Assembly (NCBI GenBank): GCA_035532415.1
Contig: DATKRB010000054.1
Span: forward strand, 1 to 19,316
Origin: DATKRB01 sp035532415
Lineage (GTDB): Bacteria > Actinomycetota > Acidimicrobiia > Acidimicrobiales > RAAP-2
DNA: 19,316 nt
Direction: 5' to 3'
Made by a program: the position numbers and the translations under genes. The notes beneath the pieces were generated by a model, which was not told where the DNA came from, did no database searches, and worked only from the letters and a program-made list of their open reading frames with translations. Below are positions 13,960 to 19,316 of this stretch, piece after piece. How positions within the stretch are numbered: the first letter of the stretch is position 1; each line of letters begins with the position of its first letter.

Positions 13960-14960
13960 GGTGCCTCCCCCGTTCCCCCGCCGCTGCGGGCGCCTCCGTC
14001 GACCCCGGCGCCCACCCGGCCGGCGGCGTCGATGGCGGCGATCCGGGGGACCAGCGTCTCCCCCATGCGTACCACCTCGTCCACGAACTCGGCACGGGTG
14101 TCCACCGGGCGCAGGACCCCGCCGTAAAGGTAGGTGACCCCCACCCCGGCCAGCTGCCCGGCCACCTCGACGAGCATCTCCTCGGTGCCCGTGGCCGTCG
14201 TGTCCATCCGCAACCCTCCGAGCGAGGAGGCCACGGTGAGCGGCGTCCGGCGTCCGACCGACGCCGCGTGGTCGCACGCGTACCCGATGCGGCGCTCGAG
14301 ATCCTGCAGGGACTCGAGCGCCGGCGAATGGCGCCGGGCCGCCGTCGCCGCCGCGTTGGGCATGGGCGCCCACCCGTCGGCCAGCTCCACCGCCCGGCGG
14401 ATCGCCCGGGTGGAGTTGCCACCGACCCAGATCGGGGGGCACGGGCTCTGCACCGGCCTCGGCAGCGCGAGGTTCCCCGAGGCGCTGAAGTGGCGGCCGG
14501 CGAGGTCGACCGGCTCACCGGACCACGCGGCCTTCATGGCGACGATTGCCTCGTCGGTCAGCTCGTTGCGCTCGGCGAAGTCCACACCGAGGGCGGCGAA
14601 CTCGGCCTCGAGATAGCCCGTCCCCACGCCGAAGATGACGCGCCCGCCCGACAGCACGTCAAGCGAGGCCACCGCCTTGGCGGTGACGAAGGGGTTGCGA
14701 TAGGGAAGGACGCACAGATGGGTCTGCAGCCGGAGCGTCGTTGTCGCCGCAGCGGCGAAGGCCAGCGCGACGAACGGGTCGAGGGCGTGGTGGCCCCCGG
14801 TGTCCATCCAGCGCTTCTCGGGCATCGGGTGCTCGGTCACGTACACCGCGTCGAAACCCGCCGCCTCGGCGGCTCGGGCCATCTCGGCGATGGCCGCGCC
14901 GGTCACGAACTCGCCCTGGCGGTCGACGCGTTGGGTCGGCAACCCCAGTGAGATCCTCAT
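13956..14960 (-). CDS. F420-dependent LLM class oxidoreductase (TIGR03619-like)
   Basis: A 334-residue LLM protein and first gene of the leftward operon. It has the canonical start MRISLGLPTQ, GFDAVYVTEHPMPEKRW (about 35-51), ALDPFVALAFAAAATTTLRL, PFVTAKAVASLDVLSGGRVI followed by FGVGTGYLEAEF, and PRPVQSPCPPIWVGGNSTRA. This is typical of predicted F420-dependent oxidoreductases of the TIGR03619 group. The ATG is supported by AGGGGAGG five bases upstream. The last ~20 residues are Gly/Ala-rich and unstructured, and the DNA there also serves as ribosome site for the synthetase, whose ATG overlaps this stop. It is divergent from the acyl-CoA dehydrogenase pair across a 218-bp gap, so the two transcripts may share regulation. 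Confidence 0.91.
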   Translation of the reverse strand: MRISLGLPTQRVDRQGEFVTGAAIAEMARAAEAAGFDAVYVTEHPMPEKRWMDTGGHHALDPFVALAFAAAATTTLRLQTHLCVLPYRNPFVTAKAVASLDVLSGGRVIFGVGTGYLEAEFAALGVDFAERNELTDEAIVAMKAAWSGEPVDLAGRHFSASGNLALPRPVQSPCPPIWVGGNSTRAIRRAVELADGWAPMPNAAATAARRHSPALESLQDLERRIGYACDHAASVGRRTPLTVASSLGGLRMDTTATGTEEMLVEVAGQLAGVGVTYLYGGVLRPVDTRAEFVDEVVRMGETLVPRIAAIDAAGRVGAGVDGGARSGGGTGEAP

Positions 14961-15063
14961 GGCGCCTCCCCTTTCGCCTCCCCGCGGTGATGCCCCGGGA
15001 ACAGTACATGACAGAGATGTCCACCGTCCGCTGTCGGTCCGGGTCCGATAACGATAAAGTGCT

Positions 15064-15117
15064 GTTCACGCCGCCCCTGGCCAACCGGATGCATGCGTCA
15101 GCTTGCGTGACGTGAAC
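15064..15117. promoter_or_regulatory. Inverted-repeat region between divergent LLM operon and acyl-CoA dehydrogenase genes
   Basis: GTTCACG (15064-15070) and CGTGAAC (15111-15117) form perfect 7-bp inverted arms. A second pair, CGTCA (15096-15100) and TGACG (15108-15112), lies inside them. The gap 14961-15178 is the control region for both the leftward operon and the rightward dehydrogenase pair. An AT-richer patch just before the first arm (GATAACGATAAAG, 15047-15059) could hold -10 elements, but I could not find a convincing -35 partner. The site does not resemble the KstR or KstR2 operators I know. Confidence 0.3.
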
Positions 15118-15178
15118 CGCAGGGGCGTGCGGTCGGGGGAGATCGAGACGGCGCAGGGTGCGCGGAGGGAGGGCTGCG

Positions 15179-16240
15179 GTGCTCGCACTGCTGACCGACG
15201 AGCAGCAGATGCTCGATGAGATGGCCACCCGGTTGGCCGCTTCGGTGGGGATCGACCACCCGAGTGATCTCGACAAGGTCGACCGGACCAAGGGCTGGGC
15301 CGGCCTGGCCGAGGCCGGTCTGCTCGGGCTGCGGGCCCGGGACGCCCGGGGCCGGCCGGCCGCGTCGGGGGTGGAGGTCATGCTGGTCGCCCGGGCCCTG
15401 GGCGCGGCGCTCGCCCCGTTGCCCTATGTGGGATCGGCCGTCCTGGCGGTCGAGCTGCTCTCGCTGGCGGGTGCTCCCGAGCCCTGGCTGGCCGGCCTCG
15501 TCGCCGGCGAGACGCGCTGCGCGCTCCTGGTGAGCCCCGACCTCTCGGGACTGGCCGACCTCGACGACCCGGGCTCGGGCGGAAGCGTGCTCGCCTGGGA
15601 CGCGGACGGCGCCTCGCACGCCCTCGCCCTGTCGGGCTCCCCGAGTGCCCCCCAGGTGGTCCGGGTGGCGCTCGGGGACCGGTGGCAGCCCGTCGAATCG
15701 GCCGATCTCACCAGGGTCGTCCTCGGGGCCGGCTCGGCTCCGGCGGCCGCCGACGTCGAGCCGGCCGGCCGGCCGCTCTCCGCGCAGGCGCTCGACCGGT
15801 GGCTGGCGCTCGCGCTCACCATGGTGAGCGCCGACGCGGTCGGCGCCATGCGGCACGGGCTCGAGCAGGTGGTGGACTACACGAAGGAGCGGGTCCAGTA
15901 CGGCGTCCCGGTGGGTTCGTTCCAGGCGGTCCAGCACCTCTGTGCCGAGGCACTGGTGGCCGTCGAGGGTGCCGACAGCGCGGTGAAGTACGCGGCATGG
16001 GCGGTCGACGAGCTCCAACCGGCCGAGGCCGTGCTGGCCGCCCGGACGGCCAAGGCCTACTGCGCCCGGACCAGCCGGACGGTGCCCGAGACGATCATGC
16101 AGGTTTACGGCGGCATCGGCCAGACCTGGGAGCACATCGCCCACTTCGTCAACCGCCGGACCCTGCTCGACCGTCAGGTGTTCGGGGACGACGGGGTGCA
16201 GCTGTTGGAGATCGCCGGCACGCGCTTGGGAGGTCGTTGA
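15179..16240 (+). CDS. Acyl-CoA dehydrogenase family protein, short (FadE28-type) subunit
   Basis: A 353-residue acyl-CoA dehydrogenase-fold protein, shorter than the ~380-400 of homotetrameric enzymes. The N-terminal helices are abbreviated and the middle beta domain is poorly conserved. The C-terminal helical domain carries KERVQYGVPVGSFQAVQH, the FAD-contacting Arg/Gln segment, and VYGGIGQTWEHIAHFVNRR, the usual signature of the short partner in paired FadE enzymes. The base glutamate of MCAD-type enzymes is replaced by Gly in YGGIG, so this chain alone may lack the catalytic base. The GTG at 15179 is preferred: GGAGGGAGGG lies five bases upstream, whereas the in-frame GTG at 15158 has no ribosome site. 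It is one base apart from the second dehydrogenase gene; a heterotetramer is the likely active form, by analogy with mycobacterial cholesterol side-chain enzymes. Confidence 0.9.
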   Translation: MLALLTDEQQMLDEMATRLAASVGIDHPSDLDKVDRTKGWAGLAEAGLLGLRARDARGRPAASGVEVMLVARALGAALAPLPYVGSAVLAVELLSLAGAPEPWLAGLVAGETRCALLVSPDLSGLADLDDPGSGGSVLAWDADGASHALALSGSPSAPQVVRVALGDRWQPVESADLTRVVLGAGSAPAAADVEPAGRPLSAQALDRWLALALTMVSADAVGAMRHGLEQVVDYTKERVQYGVPVGSFQAVQHLCAEALVAVEGADSAVKYAAWAVDELQPAEAVLAARTAKAYCARTSRTVPETIMQVYGGIGQTWEHIAHFVNRRTLLDRQVFGDDGVQLLEIAGTRLGGR

Positions 16241-16241
16241 C

Positions 16242-17375
16242 ATGGACTACCGGGACACCACCGAGGAGGCGGCCTTCCGCTCCGAGCTGCGAGAGTGGCT
16301 CGAGGCCACCGCCCCGAAGAGCTACGCCGAGCTGGTCGACTACGGCGAGCGGCACAAGATGCAGCGGCAGTTCCACCGGCAACTTCACGAGGCCGGCTAC
16401 ATGGGCATGGCCTGGCCGGTGCAGTACGGCGGCCGGGGACTGAGCCCCGTGTACGACGCCATCCTGAACGAGGAGGTCGGCCGGTCGTCGTGCCCGCCGA
16501 TGCCGGCCATGGTCAACTACCTCGGCCGGGCCGTCTACACCTACGGCAACGAGGAGCAGAAGACCCGTTACCTCCCGTCGTTGCTGAACGGCGACGTCTC
16601 GTGGTGCCAGGGGTTCAGCGAGCCCGAGGCCGGTTCCGACCTGGCGTCCCTGCGGACCCGGGCGGACATCGACGGCGACGAGTACGTCGTGAACGGCCAG
16701 AAGATGTGGACCAGCGGCGGCCAGTACGCCGACTGGTGCCTCCTGCTGGCCCGGACCGACCAGGAGGCGCCCAAGCACAAGGGCATCTCGTGCCTGCTGG
16801 TCGACATGCGCTCGCCCGGCATCACCGTCCGCCCGATCGTGCTGGCCGACGGCGACCCCGAGACGTGCGAGGTGTTCTGGGACGACGTGCGCGTCCCCGT
16901 GTCCCAGCGCCTGGGCGAGCCCGGGCTGGGTTGGAAGGTGGCCATGACCACCGTCACCTACGAGCGGGGCCCGGCGGACATCGGCTTCATCTCCACCTAC
17001 TACCGGGCGCTGCGCACCGTGGAGGACCTGGCGATCGGGAAGGGCCTGCACGAGGACCCCGGGATGCGGCGGCGGTTGGCCGACGCCTACGTCCGGGGCG
17101 AAGGGCTGCGGCTCAACGTGATCGAGCAGCTCTCGATGCGGGTGTCGGGACGCCCGCCCGGCCCCGAGGGCTCGGTGGCCAAGCTGCTCTGGGCCGACGC
17201 GGAGCAGTCCCTGCAGCACCTGGCCATGGACATCGCCGGGGCCGACGCCCTCACCGGGCGCATGCCCGAGCGGCTCGAGGCGTACTTCCGGTCGCGGCCG
17301 GTGAGCGTGTACGGCGGCTCGGCGCAGATTCAGAAGAACATCCTGGCGCAGTCGTCTCTCGGGATGCCCCGCTAG
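16242..17375 (+). CDS. Acyl-CoA dehydrogenase, long (FadE29-type) subunit
   Basis: A 377-residue acyl-CoA dehydrogenase for alpha,beta-desaturation of a CoA thioester using FAD. Visible motifs are MGMAWPVQYGGRGLSP (about 54-69), the substrate/flavin signature GFSEPEAGSDLASLRTRA (about 124-141), VNGQKMWTSGGQYADWCLLL (about 150-169), and the C-terminal VYGGSAQIQKNIL. In the last motif the MCAD-position Glu is Gly. Glu241 in TYERG lies in the helix used for the base in isovaleryl/long-chain and FadE29-like enzymes and is the best catalytic candidate (inference). GGGAGG lies 8 bases before the ATG, inside the end of the preceding gene, with one base between the genes. The pairing with the short subunit points to a heterotetramer handling bulky or branched CoA esters. 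It converges with the lipoprotein gene. Confidence 0.92.
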   Translation: MDYRDTTEEAAFRSELREWLEATAPKSYAELVDYGERHKMQRQFHRQLHEAGYMGMAWPVQYGGRGLSPVYDAILNEEVGRSSCPPMPAMVNYLGRAVYTYGNEEQKTRYLPSLLNGDVSWCQGFSEPEAGSDLASLRTRADIDGDEYVVNGQKMWTSGGQYADWCLLLARTDQEAPKHKGISCLLVDMRSPGITVRPIVLADGDPETCEVFWDDVRVPVSQRLGEPGLGWKVAMTTVTYERGPADIGFISTYYRALRTVEDLAIGKGLHEDPGMRRRLADAYVRGEGLRLNVIEQLSMRVSGRPPGPEGSVAKLLWADAEQSLQHLAMDIAGADALTGRMPERLEAYFRSRPVSVYGGSAQIQKNILAQSSLGMPR

Positions 17376-17401
17376 CGTCCCGGCGACGGCTCTACCTCGG
17401 C

Positions 17402-18280
17402 TCAGCAGGCTTGGAGCACCACGTCCCAGCCGGTGCCGGCGACGTAGGTGGCGGAGAAGGGGATCCCGTCGATGTTCCCGTCGGCCGGCGTGGGGGACCC
17501 GGGCGGCGTGACGGGGACGGCGTACCGGGTGAGCGGGACCAGGTCCTTCACGACGAAGCCGCCGCAACCGGCGCACCCGTTGTTGCCCAACTCGATCCAC
17601 ATGAGGCGCACGGCCAGCTCCTCGGCCGCGAGCGAGTCCGGCGCGGCCGGACCGACGGGCGGGAGCGTGGCGGCGAGCCGCTCCGAGGCCGCCAGGTCGT
17701 CGGCAAATCGAGCCGCGGGCGCCGCCCCGTTGCGCAGGCACATCCGGTTGTAGGTGTAGTCGTAGTCCGAAGGGGTGAAGGTGCCGACGGTCACGCCGTT
17801 GAACGCACCCCGCCGCGAGACCAGGTCGTTGTAGACGACGAGAGCCGACTGCAGCAGCGGGGGCGGGAGGCCGGCGACGAGGGCGGCTGCGACGGCCCCG
17901 GGGTCGGCGGCATGAACGGCGTCCACCACGGCCTGGTCGAACACGATCCGGTCCGTGCCGATCCCACCGTTCACCGCGATCGCCGCCGCCCTCAGCCCGG
18001 TGTCGACACCGCTCGCCGCGGTGAAGAACGCCTTCAGGTCGTCGAGCGAGCTCGGCCGGGTGGTGGTGGTCGTGGTGGTGGTGGTGGTGGTGGTGACCGA
18101 GGTCGGCGACGACCCGGCGCCCGCGGAGCCCGGGCCGGAGCCTCCCTGGCTCGTTGCCGGCCCGCCGCCGCACGAGGCGACCAGCAGCGTCGACATGACC
18201 GCCACCACGACCGCCACCGCCCTGCGCGCCACCGGTCCCTGCCAGACGGGCGGATCCGCTGTCCCCACTCCCCCGATCAT
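17402..18280 (-). CDS. Predicted lipoprotein of unknown function with poly-threonine linker
   Basis: From the ATG at 18280 the product has 292 residues. A basic, then hydrophobic N-terminus (ARRAVAVVVAVMSTLL) ends in the lipobox LVASC, so export and lipid anchoring at the membrane surface are predicted. A Gly/Ser-rich linker and 12 consecutive threonines (18059-18094) follow. The folded part begins SSLDDLKAFFTAASGVDTGL and includes FTPSDYDYTYNRMCLRNGAA, ELGNNGCAGCGGFVVKD with a CxxC, and a C-terminal cysteine (LQAC). I do not recognise the fold. The GTG at 18232, with AGGGA four bases upstream, is a good alternative start giving a 21-residue signal peptide ending at the lipobox Cys. The linker length, and hence how far the domain stands from the membrane, could vary by slippage. 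It lies 88 bp after the EAL gene on the same strand. Confidence 0.8.
   Translation of the reverse strand: MIGGVGTADPPVWQGPVARRAVAVVVAVMSTLLVASCGGGPATSQGGSGPGSAGAGSSPTSVTTTTTTTTTTTTRPSSLDDLKAFFTAASGVDTGLRAAAIAVNGGIGTDRIVFDQAVVDAVHAADPGAVAAALVAGLPPPLLQSALVVYNDLVSRRGAFNGVTVGTFTPSDYDYTYNRMCLRNGAAPAARFADDLAASERLAATLPPVGPAAPDSLAAEELAVRLMWIELGNNGCAGCGGFVVKDLVPLTRYAVPVTPPGSPTPADGNIDGIPFSATYVAGTGWDVVLQAC
18059..18094. repeat. Trinucleotide microsatellite (GGT)12 encoding poly-Thr
   Basis: Twelve in-phase GGT triplets on the plus strand, with one CGT interruption at 18071-18073 leaving four and seven perfect units. On the minus strand they read as ACC/ACG threonine codons in the lipoprotein linker. 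A tract of this kind is prone to length change in steps of one residue without breaking the frame. Confidence 0.95.
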
Positions 18281-18323
18281 CCTCCGGTCCCGCCGCTCGG
18301 GACAGGGCCGAAGGTCCCGGAGG
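18281..18323 (-). promoter_or_regulatory. Nested inverted repeats in front of the lipoprotein start
   Basis: On the minus-strand transcript an inner hairpin, GUCCCG-AGCGG-CGGGAC (18303-18287), lies within outer arms CCUCCGG (18323-18317) and CCGGAGG (18287-18281; one base is shared between the stems). The outer right arm contains GGAGG directly before the ATG at 18280, so folding would hide it. There is no U-run, so it is not a standard terminator for the EAL gene upstream. The role is inferred and depends on which lipoprotein start is used. Confidence 0.35.
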
Positions 18324-18368
18324 CGGGGAGGTCGCCCACCCACCCCGACTCCCGCTCTCGGTCGACCC

Positions 18369-19316
18369 TCAGGAGACCGAGCGCGGGGTGCTGCGGGTGG
18401 GCCGGACCGGGAGCGTGGCATCGAGGATCTGCACCCGGAAGCTCTCGGGATCGAGGGGCTTGGCGAGGAGGAAGCCCTGGGCCTCGTCGACGTGCTCGTG
18501 GCGGAGGTGGTCCATCTGTCCTGCGGTCTCCACCCCTTCGGCCAGGGTCGTCAGCCCGAGGTCCTTGCCGAGTTGCACGAGGGTGTGGATCAGTGCGTCG
18601 GACTCGGGGGACCGATGGATCGACTCTATGAACGTCCGGTCGATCTTGAGGCAGTCGACGGGGAACCGTTGCAGGTAGGCGAGGCTCGAGTAGCCGGTCC
18701 CGAAGTCGTCGATCGCCACCTTCACGCCGAGCTCCTTCAGCTCGCGGAGGCGGCGGGCGGTGGTGTCGACGTTGCGCATCAGGGCGGTCTCGGTGACCTC
18801 GACGGTCAACGCGCCCGGATCGAGGCCGCTGCTCTCGAGGGCGTCGCCGACGTGCTCGACCACGACGTCACGGTCGAGCTGGCGGCCCGAGACGTTCACC
18901 GAGACGGTCAGGTCGCTGCCCAGCTCGCGCCAGGCCGCCATCTGGGAACAGGCTTCGCGCAGGACCCACCGTCCGACCTCGATGATCTGGGTGCTCGACT
19001 CGAGCAGGGGCACGAAGTCCTCGGGTTGGATCTCCCCGAGGGTCGGGTGGTCCCAGCGGATGAGTGCTTCGACCCCGATCAGGGTGAGGTCGTCGAGGTT
19101 GTAGATCGGCTGGTAGACCAGCCGGTACTGGTTGTCTGCCAGCGCCGAGCGCAGGTCGAACTCGAGGTCGGTGCGGCGGTTGATCGTGGATTGCATTTCT
19201 GGGTGGAAGATCTCGTAACGGTTTTTGCCGGCGGCTTTCGCTTGGTAGAGGGCAACGTCTGCGTCGCGTAGCAGCTCCCCGGCGGTGGCCCGGTCACCGG
19301 AAGCGATACCGATGCT
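18369..19316 (-). CDS. GGDEF-EAL cyclic-di-GMP protein, C-terminal part (5' cut by window edge)
   Basis: The frame is open through the window end; 315 residues are visible. The first ~43 (SIGIASGDRATAG, then DADVALYQAKAAGKNRYEIF) are the tail of a GGDEF diguanylate-cyclase domain. An EAL phosphodiesterase domain of about 250 residues follows. Its catalytic signatures are intact: EALIRWDHP, VNVSGRQLD, VEVTETALM, AIDDFGTGYSSLAYLQRF, LKIDRTFIESI, TLAEGVET and QGFLLAKPLD, so hydrolysis of cyclic-di-GMP to pGpG is expected. Whether the GGDEF half is active cannot be seen. The ATG at 19196 is an internal methionine between the domains, not the start. There is no obvious link to the catabolic genes; it marks the edge of that region. 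Confidence 0.93.
   Translation of the reverse strand, partial: SIGIASGDRATAGELLRDADVALYQAKAAGKNRYEIFHPEMQSTINRRTDLEFDLRSALADNQYRLVYQPIYNLDDLTLIGVEALIRWDHPTLGEIQPEDFVPLLESSTQIIEVGRWVLREACSQMAAWRELGSDLTVSVNVSGRQLDRDVVVEHVGDALESSGLDPGALTVEVTETALMRNVDTTARRLRELKELGVKVAIDDFGTGYSSLAYLQRFPVDCLKIDRTFIESIHRSPESDALIHTLVQLGKDLGLTTLAEGVETAGQMDHLRHEHVDEAQGFLLAKPLDPESFRVQILDATLPVRPTRSTPRSVS

Noticed and set aside
17376..17401. Terminator between the convergent dehydrogenase and lipoprotein genes
   Set aside because: The 26-bp gap shows no stable stem followed by a T-run on either strand.
16149..18173. Minus-strand frame with a poly-His run near its N-terminus, suggesting a metal-binding protein
   Set aside because: The histidines are the poly-Thr codons of the lipoprotein read in a shifted frame; the rest is antisense to the acyl-CoA dehydrogenase.

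Overview
The window looks like chromosomal DNA from a high-GC actinobacterium. GTG starts are common, G/C-ending codons dominate, gene products depend on coenzyme F420 and mycofactocin, and there is a lipoprotein with a poly-threonine linker. An Acidimicrobiia-like or mycobacteria-like soil or aquatic lineage would fit, but the genus is an inference; no rRNA, tRNA or marker gene is present. I count 18 protein genes, the first and last cut by the window edges. I see no mobile element, CRISPR array or RNA gene, and no gene-free stretch longer than about 225 bases.

Layout. 1-525 (+): C-terminal half of a luciferase-like (LLM) flavin/F420 oxidoreductase. 535-2612 (-): three-gene run of a VOC-fold protein, a mycofactocin-coupled SDR and a classical SDR. 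2682-3140 (+): SnoaL/NTF2-fold protein, divergent from that run. 3162-4352 (-): orphan branched-chain-type substrate-binding protein with a recognisable promoter. 4578-6414 (-): two LLM oxidoreductases. 6511-8862 (+): a 3-ketosteroid-dehydrogenase-like flavoprotein followed by a SnoaL-like protein. 8871-14960 (-): LLM oxidoreductase, ADP-forming-type acyl-CoA synthetase, SnoaL-like protein, LLM oxidoreductase and a phytoene-desaturase-like flavoprotein; the first four are joined by 4-bp stop/start overlaps. 15179-17375 (+): a pair of acyl-CoA dehydrogenase subunits, divergent from that operon. 17402-18280 (-): lipoprotein of unknown function. 18369-19316 (-): end of a GGDEF-EAL cyclic-di-GMP protein.

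How the genes may work together. Five LLM enzymes, two SDRs, a KstD-like flavoprotein, a desaturase-like flavoprotein, three small SnoaL-fold proteins, a VOC protein, an acyl-CoA synthetase and a paired acyl-CoA dehydrogenase together suggest catabolism of a hydrophobic, probably alicyclic or terpenoid/steroid-like compound through alcohol/ketone oxidation, ring desaturation and CoA-thioester beta-oxidation. The substrate cannot be read from the sequence. The most unusual DNA features are two short tandem arrays (27 bp at 4505-4599 and 24 bp at 11750-11834). Each sits exactly on a gene end and copies stop or stop/start codons.
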